DNA of 64,000 nt from Platanthera guangdongensis (Eukaryota > Streptophyta > Magnoliopsida > Asparagales > Orchidaceae), in assembly GCA_039583875.1 (NCBI GenBank), contig CM077164.1, positions 67,673,628 through 67,737,627 of the forward strand, given 5' to 3'. Made by a program: the position numbers and the translations under genes. How positions within the stretch are numbered: the stretch's first letter is position 1; each line of letters begins with the position of its first letter. This document shows, in pieces, positions 1 through 11,361 of the stretch. The notes under the pieces are model-generated. The model was not told the DNA's origin, searched no databases, and saw only the letters and a program-made list of their open reading frames with translations.

Positions 1-972
1 CATGTGATCTTAGGGTGGGGAATAGCACTAGAAAGAAATTTGGTGACATTTAAACACATACACACAAATTTAATCAGTTGGAAATTACTTAGGACCAATT
101 AGTGCACTTTTGATCATGATTTATTACCTAATCATATGACCATGAATGATCTTGAAAGTTAGGCTCTTATCATATTTTGTTGCAAATAAGCTTTGGAAAT
201 TTTAGTGTAAATTATGGTACTTCCTTCACAAACCAAATAGTTGCCCTAATCACTTAAGAAAATATTATGAGCTGTTTATTCATTCTAAATTCATGAAAAC
301 ATGGCCAGAGAACCTTTTAGGGCATATTAAAGCTTGGAAAATTATTTCATATTGTTTGGAAGAGATTACAAGTAAGTTTATTCACAAAATTCCCTATTAG
401 GGATACAATTGAAGTATTTTTCTATATAGCTTACTGACCATAAAATTATATAAAACTTAGTCAATAATGTTTTATGTCATATTAAAGCTCTGGTAATTTT
501 TGGTGTAATTTTGGGATAATGTTTGGCGGTACTTCCCTCTATATCTTTAATTATTGTAATTATTTTAAATAAATTAGTTAGGGGCTAATAAATTTATCGA
601 AATTTGCGGAACTTGGTATTCTCTAATATATTGGGGAAAATTTAATAAATGCCATATTAATTAGGAATATTACAAGTTTCCGGATTTAGTCTAAATATGT
701 CATGATAGACCCCCAGTAATAATTCTAGAGCATTTGAATGAATGTTGGAAGGGCTCACCACTCAAGCTCATCATATAGCTTAGGTTTGTTTGCACATAGT
801 AAAACTGCAGAATTGTGATAGCATGTTGGATGAACATAGGGAGCATGTGTTAATAGTATACTGATATGGTAAGGTGAAAATGAGTTCATTATTAGGATTC
901 ATGATGGGGAGGATGTTGGGTTGACTAGTGTTAAGTGGTGCTCGGGATCGACGATGGATCTTCTTTCCTGTG

Positions 973-992
973 GAGAGAGAGAGAGAGAGAGA
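973..992. repeat. (GA)10 microsatellite in the long LTR
   Basis: Ten GA dinucleotides. The matching site in copy 2 (22105-22114) has about five, so the tract changed length after the duplication. Confidence 0.9.
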
Positions 993-1137
993 TAAAACAC
1001 ACTAGGGTTTTATTTAGTATAACATTAAATTGGATTGGCTATGGGTAGATACCAATAATAGTAAGTGCCTTACGAAAGGAAGCTTTGGGCTTCAGCCCAT
1101 CGTAGTTCTCAGTGCGCTCGAGAGCCCTTCACAGGGA

Positions 1138-1142
1138 ATACC
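1138..1142 (+). other. Empty target site (ATACC) for the gag-only element
   Basis: A single ATACC with uninterrupted flanks. In copy 2 the same five bases are duplicated on both sides of the element at 22267-27651. This is the pre-insertion allele preserved in the paralogous copy. Confidence 0.9.
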
Positions 1143-1598
1143 CTGTGGAGTCCATGGTTAACCTAAACCGTAAGACTAAAAATAATACAAGTGTGATTAG
1201 CAATATATTTGGACTTCACTTTCACTCACCTCATGGTCACGGGAGGATAGTTTTGTTTAGACTCACGAGCGGTAAGCTCGGAAGGTTGTTGTGACAGACG
1301 GGTTAGTCGGGGAGCCTACGGCTCAAATATTTATATTTATCATAATTTCATGTGCATAAAGGTGGTGGGTCTTCGGTATTAGACGGTCTTTCGCAGCGAC
1401 GTCGATACATTGACTCGGCAGGTGTGGTGGATACTTATCCAAGGGAAAGACTGGTGGTGGGTCAGCACAGTATCGGACACCATGATGTGTCCTTCAGGGG
1501 CGTACGTAAGGTCTAGGCTTGGTAGTGTGGATACCCACCTAGTACTGGGGTTGCCAGACATACTGTCTCTGTTTGCAACAGAGGAGGCTCCTGAGAGT

Positions 1599-1603
1599 GA
1601 TGC
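1599..1603 (+). other. Empty target site (GATGC) for the copia element
   Basis: A single GATGC with uninterrupted flanks. In copy 2 the same five bases flank the element at 28119-51725. Confidence 0.9.
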
Positions 1604-2506
1604 TATCTTCCAAATAGGGGGAACTAAATGTCTGTGCGCATAGAGTCGTGTGCGTGTGATATATTTGCATGAATCATGGCATAATATATCACGACACCCA
1701 TACCTTCATTAAACCTGACACCCCATCATATAAATTGGTATGAGACTTTTTATACGATGGGAGTCATGCAAACGAACCCTTAACTTTAAGGTTTGTATGA
1801 GCATTCATATAAGTTAAGGTTAATTATTTCTTAGTTTACTCTTCATACACTTACTACTCTACTCTACTTGTTTGCATTACTGCTTTTTTATTATAGAACT
1901 GCTAGCGTTGTTTTTATTTTTTTAGTTCTTTTGTATGTACACCTGATAGGCTAGTTGTCACCTACTTGTTCCACTCTGCTTTATTGTCCATTGCTTTCAT
2001 CCTCCATGCACGGTGCCGAGGAGTCGCGGGGGTGAGGTGAGGATGATAGTGGCTTAGTATTTTGACTATCGTTCGGTGGACCACATTTTTTTAGGGGATC
2101 GAGCAGCAGGAGCATCAGCACCGGCAGGATAAGGAGGAAGGACACGAGGAGCAGTTGCTGCGCACTACCACTACTGCATGACGATATGTCATAGATGGTT
2201 GTTAGTTGCTTCCACTAGATGTCAGAGTTGTGTGAGAGAGAGTATTTATATTAGACATGTATTGGGCTTAAGCCCATTTGTTTTCTACTCACTTTCATAT
2301 TTTATACTCATTGTGGACTATCTCTTTTATATATTGTGGGGATTTTGGGGACTTATCTTATTTGATACTTCTGCTTCTTTGGTGATCATCAATGCCGGTA
2401 AAATCGACATTTGGTAGTGGAGACCCTCCTGAGTGTCAGTGTCACTACAAAATGGAGGTTCTGGGCGTAAGACCCAGTAGCATTGCAAAAAAAAGAGGGT
2501 CTTACA

Positions 2507-4601
2507 CTAGGGATATAACGTATCAACCCATCAGAATTACCTCATTCTTCCACATTTTGGTAGGGTATTCCATGCTTATGCAAAATGGAGGACTTCACTT
2601 GTCCAAGAAGGAAGAACGTTACCCCTATTGATCGATTGGGAGTCATGCCCTTGTTCTTTGATCCGAATGTAACTGAGGTCACAACTTCCTCTACATGGAT
2701 ATAACATCGACTCGCAATTCCGATCATAAATACACCTTAGATCGATTCTCCCCTTAGCATCCTAGACTTTCTTCATCCTCTTACCTTAAGAAGCTCAAGA
2801 ACCAAGAGAGAAAGTGTGAGAGAGGAAAATGAGAATGAAATCTCAAATCCAACCCTTAAAAGCGAGCTACCTCCACGTGGTATCTACTACTACATCGCGG
2901 TATCAAAGGCGGTCACCGCTTCTCCCAATGGACTTCGCTCTGTCGCCCAAAATAGACACTACCTTACTGCCACGTGGCAAGTGAAGACTCCAATTTATAT
3001 ATGGTTTTTTGGACTCATCTGCTCTTATTATCTTGCATGTGCACTACTATTTCAGTAGGAAAAGTTGTATATTTGATTAGGGCTTCACTTAGCCATTATT
3101 GCACTGTTTCACACCATTTTGTCTTGCAAATTGCACCGAGATGTCAGGGGTAAGTACTGGGGAACTATCCGTGAGTATTTGGTTATTTTATGTTGTATAT
3201 TGGTGTTGGGAGCTTTTTGCCCAGCAATGCTTTTTGTTGTGCAGGTGGTAAGTTTTCCCCCAAATCAGGAATTCTGACTTGTGGAAAACACACTGTAGTT
3301 TGTTTCCTTAGCGCAAGCTCTCTACAAAATCATGCATTTTCTACAGGTTTATCTAGAGGATTGACCAACCCGTGTGATTTCTTTATGCAAGGTTTCTTCT
3401 GAACCGTGCGCGAAGGAGATGCACGGTTTTCCTGTAGCTATTTAGTTTTATAGCTCTCTATGGTTAATCGCGCGATTTGTTCACGCATGGGCAGAAGTGC
3501 CCGTGCACGAGTAAAACACACGGTTCCACCTACTTGACGGGAATTTCAATGCTCTGTCATTACCCGTGCGTTTTCCTTCACGCACTGGCAGAAGCGTCCG
3601 TGCACGAGTAAGACGCACGGGTCAACTCATCTTCCTCCGCAAGCTTTGTCCTTGAAGTTAATATTGCACGATGAATGCACGGTCGTGCGCCAAAACGTGC
3701 ATGACCATTTTCTGACCTACTCGTATTTAAGCTCAGGATTTGACCGGAGCAGGAATGATTCCACCATTTCGGCTCCTCTGAGCGGGAAAATCTTCCTCCA
3801 GTCATTTTTTCCTCTCTCTCCTCCTTGGAGAGCTCATCTGGCCACCGTTCTTCCCCAAAACTTCACCGCAAGGGAAGATCATCCATTGTTTTCTTCATAT
3901 CCATCTCAAGTGGAGCATTTGGAACTCCTTCTCACTGCCATTGGAGAGCTTTTTGGCGACTACCAGACTTCACGGATAGTGAAGAAGACAGGGAAAGCAC
4001 CTTTGAAATAGGTGACAACACTTTCAGCTTCCTCAGAAGACAACCACCGACCAAGCCCGGAGAAAGACCGACAACCTGCGACTGTGACCGAGAATTGTGG
4101 CTAGCCATCGTACAATGGGTTGTAAATCTCCTCTTTACTCTCATTTGGACGTTGTTTCTATGCTTTGGATGTTAGCTAAACTTGTTATAAACTCTTAACA
4201 ATGTTCATAAAGGTTTACTATTGTAAATGTTGTTGTAGTCCATAGTTTGGCTTTACTTCCTTTGCTTGCTTTGGGTTGTTGCTTGGTGATGATCCGCACT
4301 AACACGTGTTTGGGGCTGGCTTAGCGAGGTGGTGTTTTTGACCCTCAACATTTACGACAACATGCTCTAATACTCATCGGAGTATTCCACCATTGCAAAG
4401 CGATGAAGGCGATCCGCGTAATTAATTTTAGTTGTTCTAAAACAAAAACTCAACCCCCAAACCATTGTGGCGTTTGCAATCACTTTCCAATGAGGAAGAT
4501 CACACTCCCAATCTGCACTCCTTGAGAGATTCGATACTCGGAGGATAACCCCCTCAGTTTATTACTTGACGAATATCAGTGCACTTGCCGAGATTTCATC
4601 A
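2507..4601 (+). mobile_element. Relic 5' LTR of an Athila-like element, copy 1
   Basis: Non-coding stretch that ends in TTCATCA immediately before a tRNA-Asp-type primer site and an Athila-like gag, the position a 5' LTR occupies. The left end is not visible; the long chromovirus LTR abuts at 2506, so this LTR was probably cut by that insertion. It contains a pair of ~43-bp direct repeats at 3480-3523 and 3577-3620 (97 bp apart) rich in GTGCACGAGTAA and ACACGG, and a TATTTAA at 3724-3730 just downstream. Short ORFs here have no recognisable product. Copy 2 lies at 52630-54723. Confidence 0.65.
3480..3620 (+). repeat. Two GTGCACGAG-rich direct repeats upstream of a TATA-like box
   Basis: Units at 3480-3523 and 3577-3620 share the pattern TTCACGCA...GGCAGAAG...CCGTGCACGAGTAA...ACGG. 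They lie about 100 bp upstream of TATTTAA (3724-3730), so they may be promoter-proximal LTR elements. Regulatory function is inferred from position only. Confidence 0.6.
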
Positions 4602-4607
4602 AGTTTT

Positions 4608-4624
4608 TGGGGCCGTTGTCGGGG
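4608..4624 (+). promoter_or_regulatory. Primer binding site, tRNA-Asp type (variant)
   Basis: TGGGGCCGTTGTCGGGG, six bases after the LTR end. It matches the usual Athila/Tat site TGGCGCCGTTGCCGGGG, complementary to the 3' end of plant tRNA-Asp, except at two positions. It marks the start of minus-strand DNA synthesis for the old Athila-like element. Confidence 0.85.
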
Positions 4625-4705
4625 AGTGCAACAGTTGTGTGTTTTTTTCTATTGGAAAAGTTGTTGCAAGTGTTTTTGGCATTTTGATCGATTTTTGTTT
4701 GTTGT

Positions 4706-6402
4706 ATGATAGATCCAAACCCCAGGAATAGAGGTGAAGATCTTGGAGTTGATCTTGAAACCGCACGAGCGAGTTGAGCCCGCTGGCGTGCTGCTGCTGC
4801 TGAAGGAAGAGAGAATAGAAGATTTAGGTCAAGGAGGAAATGGCCTCGGTGAACGGGTCGGTGAGGACCAGGAGGAGGTCCGACCCCGCATTAGGACAAT
4901 GCGTGACTTTACGACCCCTACAGTGGGAAGTGTTTACCCTATTTTTGGCCCGGCCATCGTGAACCACCACTTCGAGATAAAGCCTGCCATTCTCAACATG
5001 ATCCGCAATAACACACAGTTTTTGGGCCTGCCAAGTCAGGATCCGCAGTTCCATCTGGAGGAACTCTCGGAGATTTGTGGCACCTTCTGCTAAGCCGGCA
5101 TTACAAATTATGTGGTGAAGCTAAGGCTGTTCCCATTTTCTCTAAGGGGCAAGGTGAAAACCTAGCTCCACAATATTGCTCCCGGAATTACGACTACGTG
5201 GTAGGATCTTTCCTCGAACTTCTTAGCCAAATTCCACCCAGTGGACAAAATAGTGATCGCTCAAAGGGAGATAGCCACCTTCCGGCAGCTGGACCAGGAA
5301 ATATTATCGGAGGCCTGGGAGAGATTTGCTGATCTACAGCGTCGATGCCCCCAGCACGGCTATGAGCTATGGAATTTGGTTGAAATATTTTATTTCACTG
5401 TTGAGCCTAATTACAGGGCCATGATCAACGCGGTGGCTGGAGGCACTATCTTGAACCTGACTCGCGACGAGGCTTTGCAATCACCTTCGTGACAACACTT
5501 CTTATAACACGTATTGGACTGCTGGAAGAAAGTCACCTAGGGGTGCGAGAAATTTGTTCGAGGTAAATGCGGTGCAGCCGCAAGCTGAGGCGAGCCATCC
5601 TATTATGGATGGAATGATGTTACTGACCAGATCAACCCCTCCTCCAGCTCTAGTGATGGCTATTTCGTGTCAGGGTTGTGGAAACCCTGACCATCATACA
5701 AATGAGTGCCCAGCTGGAGAAGCATTTGCTGATCCCTCAGGTATATCTGCTGTCAAGAGTGTGAATTTTATAAATAATCAAAAACGGGTTGCTCCTTATA
5801 ATAATGCTTACAACCCGAATGCGAGAAATCATCCGAATTTCTCCTGGAACCAATAGGCTTCCGATCAAAGGATGCAGGGAGGCCAGCATCAGTTTAATGC
5901 TCAAGCTTCTAATAGCCAGCAACGACCGCCAGAATCGGGTTATAATCAGAAAGCACAGGGGATGCGGAAGTGTGTGTTAGAAGAGATGATGGAGAAATTC
6001 ATGGAGATGGCTCAATCCAACATGACAACTCAGGCTGCCTCCATAAGAAACTTGAAGACGTAGCAGGGGCAATCAGACCTTGTGTTCTCTCATTATACTC
6101 GCGGCACCCTCTGGAGCGACACGAAAAAAAATCCCCTTGAGCAAGGGAAGTGTGTTAGGGAGACATATGAGTGTATTAAAAATGAAGTGGCCGTGAAGTG
6201 TGAAATAAATGAGGTAGAGACAGTGGCCCTATGTGATTCCTGATCTTCATGCAACATTATTGCTTTGCAAGATGTTGAAAAATTTAATTTAAATATCGAG
6301 TCTAATGTCTGCAAATCACTCGTGCTAGTCGATGGGTCAGTAGTGAAGACCAAGGGTGAGATAAAGGAGGTGGAAGTGATATTGAATGAAGCTGTGGTGG
6401 CC
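4706..6402 (+). pseudogene. Athila-like gag and start of protease, broken, copy 1
   Basis: The Gag of a Ty3/gypsy Athila-lineage element, which would form the virus-like particle. The frame opens at ATG 4706 (MIDPNPRN...). Recognisable pieces are scattered over several frames: the gag core (FEIKPAILNMIRNN and ILSEAWERFADLQRRCPQHG) at about 4960-5480, and a CCHC zinc knuckle (CQGC...H....C) near 5670-5710. These are followed by the NPNARNHPNFSW segment and a protease-region start at about 6265-6402. Breaks include an early TGA, a stop near 5092, frame changes near 5240 and 5550, and TAG at 5854. The reading then runs into a reverse-oriented insertion at 6403. Copy 2 at 54828-56526 is less damaged around the knuckle. 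Confidence 0.85.
6332..6402 (+). repeat. 71-bp direct repeat, left unit
   Basis: Protease-region sequence that recurs at 9504-9574 with two mismatches. The two units flank the reverse-oriented 3.1-kb fragment at 6403-9503. It is far longer than a 5-bp integrase target duplication. Confidence 0.9.
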
Positions 6403-6580
6403 CCACAACATACGGACGCCATAGCTTTAGCTTTAAAAGATGATATTAAATACCCATCTAAAAAACTCTGAATAAAGCAACATCGGAAACATACCAACAG
6501 AACTAGAAGTTATCCACTACCAAATTGGAGTTTCAAAATGGCCTTAAGGCCTTACAAAATAATAAGTCCAAAACTGAATG

Positions 6581-6679
6581 ACAACAAGGTCAAACATCAA
6601 TGTGCAAAAGCACTCCTAGGCTACCTCGACATGCAAGTCGGAAATACCAATAACATGTAGCATAACAATCAAGAAGAAA
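6581..6679. other. 99-bp segment absent from copy 2
   Basis: Present between ACAACAAGG and AAAACAAGC here; copy 2 (near 56700) joins the outer sequence directly. The ends share ACAA(G), so this looks like a microhomology-mediated deletion in copy 2. Confidence 0.75.
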
Positions 6680-8551
6680 ACAAGCTAGTAAGCATGGAAA
6701 TCACTTCATGAGGCTTAGGCCTTTTAGGCCGGCGCACTTATTCCCGCTTGCGATCCTGGCCCTGTAAAAATTTGAGGCAACGTGGGTCAGCAAATGCTGA
6801 CCTCTACTGTGTAACCAACACATCTGCTCCCGGCCCCCCTAACAGACCCCAAGGTACACCTCCAACCTGCAAGTTAACACTTCGCATGTCATATACATAA
6901 ACATGTAAAGCTTAAAAAATAGGTTTGGATGTCTCAAACAACAAACACATTTTCTATGTTGAACATATAATCAAAGGGGCCTACTATGCAGCATGTATGC
7001 AAACTCGGGCTTCACCCAAGGAACCCTATCGTGTATGCATCTAGCACATCATCATAACAACTGGGTACTTTCAATTTCCCCATCTGCGTCAAGCCGCAAA
7101 CAAAAAAGGGGTACTGCAATCCCCTAACCGCATACAAGCTGCCACATGGAAATCTTGCCAAGGCCCCTCCCGCTCATGGATCTTAGACCCGGGATTGCAT
7201 GCAAACTCTGACTTCTCACATCAGGATTACATCTCATACACAAAACGATTCTAAGAACCCTTGCTGGACCCCACCCGCTCGTGGGCTTCATTACCCGTGC
7301 TTGTCCTATGTGAGGCGTTTCTCGTCAGTCTCACAGAAGGGGACTAGTCTAGCCAGGAAACTCTCACCACATGACTTGCACGTCACGGGATAGCCAGCCG
7401 ACCACGGAGACAAAGACCGCACCTTAGCACATCACAATCCATAGTCTTTCCCACCCTAATCCATCATTCATAATGCAACATTCCCGCGCACCAAGGAAAC
7501 CATCTACCGTCAATGCGAAGCTAACCTTGTCCGGTTCCGGCTACACATACTCACTCAAAAAGTGGGAAAAACACATACATCACAAACGACATCTTGCCGC
7601 AACAGATTTCTACAAAATCCTTAAGGCTCGCTATGCAATATCACCGAGTCGGACTAACGGTCGCGACCACGGCTTCATCCACAATGCTTAATCCACTAAC
7701 AGAGCGGATCTCTAATGCAATATCATGTCGGGTATGGACACAATCGACCCGGTTGTTCCTCTTGAACCATGGCGACCCAAACCCTTCTCATTTGAGGGAT
7801 TTGGTTCCCAAAAGCTCGAAAATCAAGAAAGAAGAAGATGATATGGACGCATCCTAGAAACTGAGAGGAGAAATGTCGTTACGTTATGTCCCCTCTTCCT
7901 AGCCATGGAATCCCTGCTTTGAACGGATTGACACGAGCTCCTCCACGCCCTCTCCACGGATCTGGTCTCGGAACGGTGATCGGAGCTCTGAAGCTCCGTC
8001 AATTGTGGAAGGAAGCTCTCTCTCGTTCCTCCTCCCTTATCTTCCTCTCCAACCCTAACTCTCACTCTAAAAGATGATATAAATGGGGGGAAAGGCACCG
8101 CAGCCCTAATAAAGTCCAAAGGGCGGAATATCCTGGGCCTTTAGATTGAGTTTAAGGAAGCATCAGACGGCCACAAAAGAAAAATGACGGAATAGCTCCC
8201 GCCCGCACGATCAGTGGTGCACTACCAGTGGTTGGGCTCACTGGATCTCATGATCGTGCGATTAACAGTGGCGAACTCTAGAGAAGAAGGGATAACCACG
8301 CACGAGCAGTAGCACACGACCAGTGGTCATGCGCACTATGACCTATGGTCGTGCAATTGGCCTAGGCAGAGCTTGGAAACATGGAAAATAGTGTGCACGA
8401 TCAGTGGCGCATGGCCAGTGGTCGTGCGCACTAGATCCCATGATCGTGTGCATTGGATCCAATGCCGAGCTCATCAACCTACCGCAAGCTGTATCTATAT
8501 CGTCGGGCGTTAGCTTCTAGCGATTTCAGGTCTGAAAACTGGGGTGTTACA

Positions 8552-8566
8552 ACTCCTCCCCCCTTA
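8552..8566 (-). promoter_or_regulatory. Polypurine tract of the reverse chromovirus fragment
   Basis: On the minus strand this reads as a G-rich purine run directly before the LTR start TGTAACACCCC at 8551. The upstream bases resemble the AATTTCG(G/A)GGACGAAATT motif common before the PPT of Tekay/Del elements. It primes plus-strand DNA synthesis. Confidence 0.8.
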
Positions 8567-8599
8567 CAAGAATTTCGTCCCCGAAATTAATCTTCATAT

Positions 8600-9503
8600 A
8601 GGAAGACAGCAAGAAAATTATTGCAGCAAATAAAACATTTTTACAACAACTTTACACAAATCATTTCTAATCAGGCAATCAGACGAAAACAATATTACAA
8701 CGTCTCAAAACACTGTTTCTACATAGCGGTCACTGTTTTAAACCAGCATTACACAAATAACTCGGGATAGTACTCGCGTATTGGTTGCTCATGCTCCTAA
8801 CAGAACTCGCCACGCCCGCAGTTATTCCAACGCACCTTCACGAGCTTAACTTTTTTGTTCCGCAACTGGCGAACTTCTGTATCCTCTATACTAACTGGAC
8901 GAACTCGCGTCCTCAAGTCCTCTTCTATCGGCACCAATGTCGATTGGATCACCACACTAGCCTCCACTAAGGCTATCCTCAAGACAGAAAAATGGAAAAC
9001 ATCGTGTAATCCACTCAGCTCTGTGGACAATGCCAACCGGTATGCTGCTTCTCCCACCCGTTCTATATCTCAAAAGGTCCCAAAAACCTCGGACTCAACT
9101 TCTTGAGTCGGCCAATCTGTGAAACGCCTTTGAACGGCTTGATTTTTATGTAGACCCAATCACCTACCGAGAATTCCAACATCTTGTAGGCGAGAATTAA
9201 AATATTTTACTTGCTGATCTTGAGCAACCTTCATGCGCTTTTGAATGGTTCGCACCAACTCGGATGCATCAGCTACCACTTATTTTCCCAAAAATTTGGT
9301 GTCTCCCGCCTCTTTCCAAGACATCGGTGTTCGACACCGCCTCCCATACAAAGCTTCGTATGGAGCCATCTTTATACTTGCTTGGTAACTATTGTTATAA
9401 GCGACTCTACCATGAAGAGGTGATCTTTCCACTTCTTACCGAAGTCAAGATTACACATCCTCAGCATATCCTCCATAGTACTGTTCGTTCTTTCGGTTTG
9501 CCA
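8600..9503 (-). pseudogene. Chromovirus integrase C-terminal fragment, copy 1
   Basis: The minus-strand translation shows integrase motifs in order: QTERTNSTMEDMLRMC with LDFGKKW near 9500-9420, then the conserved tail VGEAAYRLAL, LHDVFHFSVLR and EVRQLRNKKVKLVKV at about 9060-8800. This is the C-terminal region of a chromovirus integrase, which inserts the element cDNA. The reading is interrupted by stops and frameshifts, and everything upstream of the HPQTDGQTER position is missing. Copy 2 at 58612-59526 preserves longer pieces. Confidence 0.85.
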
Positions 9504-9574
9504 ATGGGTCAGTAGTGAAGACCAAGGGTGAGATAAATGAGGTGGAATTGATATTGAATGAAGCTGTGGTGGCC
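9504..9574 (+). repeat. 71-bp direct repeat, right unit
   Basis: Second unit of the direct repeat flanking 6403-9503; 69 of 71 bases match the left unit at 6332-6402 by hand comparison. Confidence 0.9.
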
Positions 9575-10304
9575 ATTGATTTCCAGGTGCTGGGACCAAT
9601 AGGGAATGCTTCAAAACCAATCTTAGGGGTCCCCTTCCTGAAAGCTAGTGGGGCGACGTTGCAGTTTAACGCGAGTGGCATCACCCAGGCATACAAGGTT
9701 GATTCGTCTTTACCGCTGTCCCTTTCCCCTATGATTCCAAATGAACCCGAAAAATAGCAGGATTTGAATGTTGTGTTATCTGACGGTTTTTCTAGTGTTG
9801 TTGAGATAGATGTGCTGAAGAAAGGGGAAGACAGGGCCTTAAAAATTGCAGAAATGTTGAAGATTGCTGAAGGGGAAACAAAAGCGGAGTAGGTTGGAGT
9901 GCAGCAAGGTGCGGATGAGAAGGGTAGTGAGCGGGCTGAAAGGCACGTTGCTGAGATGAAGGAGCGGAGCACGACTTTTGAAAGCGTGCATAAATTAGAA
10001 TCAAAAAGTTATATTAAGCCAAATCATTTGTGTAAAACTGTAAAACATGTTACATGGGCTGATCTATCGCCCGCCGTGGGTGAGGAAAGGATGCCTGCAG
10101 ACAAAAAAGGTAGAGCTACCTCTGAATTGGATGGAGTGGTTGTAGCACCATGGCGGTCTTCATCTGTGGAATTGCGAAAAAAAGGACTGCGATTGCGCAG
10201 GCGCTGGAGTTTTCCTGTCAGCATGGGAAGGAAGAGCCGAGGGGCAGGGGAGATTCGTCTTCCCTGGGCCCTAAATCTTATGCTTCTCCATCGTCTCGCA
10301 TGCT
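9504..10304 (+). pseudogene. Athila-like protease region and downstream tail, copy 1
   Basis: Resumes the protease region cut at 6402, after repeating 71 bp of it. The reading continues VVAIDFQVLGPIGNASKPILGVPFLKASGA, which matches the C-terminal flap/tail of retropepsins of this lineage (ILGRPFL-like). A stop follows near 9755 and another near 9890. The next ~135 codons (KPNHLCKTVKHVTWADLSP and a basic C-terminus) match nothing I recognise. No reverse transcriptase, RNase H or integrase follows, so the parent was internally deleted. Copy 2 (59527-60329) has one TAG between the two halves in the same frame and is otherwise open. Confidence 0.75.
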
Positions 10305-11339
10305 AAGGGGGATCTATCACAAGTCAGCGGTGAGCTGAGATGTGAAGGATCTCTGCCACCCCCCTCCTTTTCTAGCATAATTTTTGATTAGTGTTGTGTG
10401 TGAAGTTTTAGACTTAATCATTACGTACTAAACTTATGCTCTTTAACTATATATAAAACTGCTAATACAGGTATTTGTTCCACCTTAAGGACGGTAAATA
10501 AAAGTGGATCCTGGGAGACAACCCATTATTTTGTTTTTGTTTTTGTGCATATTATTTAATATGGATTGTTGTGCATTGTGGTATTTTCTTTTACAGGTGG
10601 ATTTCATTTGGATCGTGGACTTTCAACAAAAATTAACGCCAATCTTCTGGTATGCTCATTTTTGAGCATTGGGTAACCCCTTCTCCTTAATTGCTTTTTA
10701 ATTTCACGATCACATTGCGGTGTTATGATGTTTAGGCTAAGCCTGGTGTGGAGAGTTATGCTGGGTACTCATGGACGTGTATTAAACTGTTGTCATAATA
10801 GAAGAATATATTCTTTTGTTGCCTTTGATGATTGGCATTGCATACCACTGCAGCACACTTGAGCGCGTGCTTGAACAGGGGCACGTCATGAGTTTTATCA
10901 TCACTAGTGTGCTTTTGGAAAATTTTGGCGCTGGCCTAAGATTGCGAGGCAGAGTAAAATGTTGCCTCCATGAGTGCACCTAATCGAGTGCTCAAGTATC
11001 ATTTAGGATTACCTATAGAATTAGATTATTTTTATGCTCATAGCGTATTTTATTTCTATTTGCGTAAATCTTATTTATTCTACTCGCATACTTTGAATCC
11101 GGTGTGAATCAAACGGTCACATAGCGATGTGTATCGACATCGCTAAACTCATATTGCTTGAGTCGGGAGGAAGGATTGTCCTTCCCGGTGGCTAAAAACT
11201 TGCACCTAGATACACTCGAAGCATGGGTACATGGTTAGTCAAGTGCGCGCGTGATCTAGGCCGTGTGGTAATTATGCCCTGCAATGTTCCTAGGGATTTG
11301 AAAGCGCATCACCAATAAAGCTAAGGGGCATAATGTATT
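10305..11339 (+). other. Post-pol non-coding region of the Athila-like element, copy 1
   Basis: No credible coding frame. It contains TGGGAGACAACCCA (10512-10525), an inverted repeat also found in the younger Athila element at 38838-38855 just after pol. Near 11318 a purine-containing stretch (AAGGGGCATAATG) precedes TTTGATGAGTGCTTAAG, which resembles a polypurine tract and LTR start, but no matching 5' LTR was found. Copy 2 is at 60330-61666, with a 300-bp insertion. Confidence 0.55.
10512..10525 (+). promoter_or_regulatory. Conserved post-pol stem-loop
   Basis: TGGGAGACAACCCA, with TGGG and CCCA as arms. The same structure with longer arms (CTTGGG/CCCAAG) occurs at 38838-38855 in the young Athila element and again at 60534-60547. 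Conservation in separate elements suggests an RNA-level role; the role is unknown. Confidence 0.55.
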
Positions 11340-11361
11340 TGATGAGTGCTTAAGTTCATGC

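Larger units (their letters stand above)
1..2506 (+). mobile_element. Right-hand part of a ~5.2-kb chromovirus-like LTR, copy 1
   Basis: Collinear with 21132-22266, 27657-28118 and 51731-52629, which together form the right part of the long LTR that starts at 18432. The left end lies outside the window. It ends in TTACA at 2506, the same end seen at 52629 and, in an older relative, at 16567. By hand count the first 1.1 kb differs from copy 2 by roughly 3-4%. There is no long coding frame; the short ORFs in it are chance. It is uninterrupted where copy 2 carries two retrotransposon insertions, so it preserves the pre-insertion state. Assignment to a Tekay/Del-like chromovirus rests on the pol C-terminus found just upstream of 18432. 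Confidence 0.8.
6403..9503 (-). mobile_element. Reverse-oriented chromovirus fragment (integrase 3' end plus LTR), copy 1
   Basis: Read on the minus strand this holds the last part of a Tekay/Del-like chromovirus pol (9503 to ~8600), a polypurine tract (8566-8552) and an LTR starting TGTAACACCCC at 8551 and running down to about 6403. The far LTR end does not show the expected inverted TGTAACACCCC terminus, so it is probably truncated. The fragment is flanked by a 71-bp direct repeat of Athila-like protease sequence, so it did not enter by normal integration. The matching fragment in copy 2 is 56527-59526. The large LTR stretch holds no coding frame of note. Confidence 0.8.

Noticed and set aside
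1410..1643. Short plus-strand frame conserved at 27925-28140
   Set aside because: Within LTR sequence; conservation follows from the duplication and not from coding constraint.
4608..4624. tRNA gene
   Set aside because: Only the 17-18 bases complementary to a tRNA 3' end are present; no cloverleaf, so it is a primer binding site. The same applies to the other primer sites.
9451..9972. 173-codon minus-strand frame (also 59474-59995)
   Set aside because: Antisense to the Athila-like protease region, joined to a small integrase piece; chance openness.
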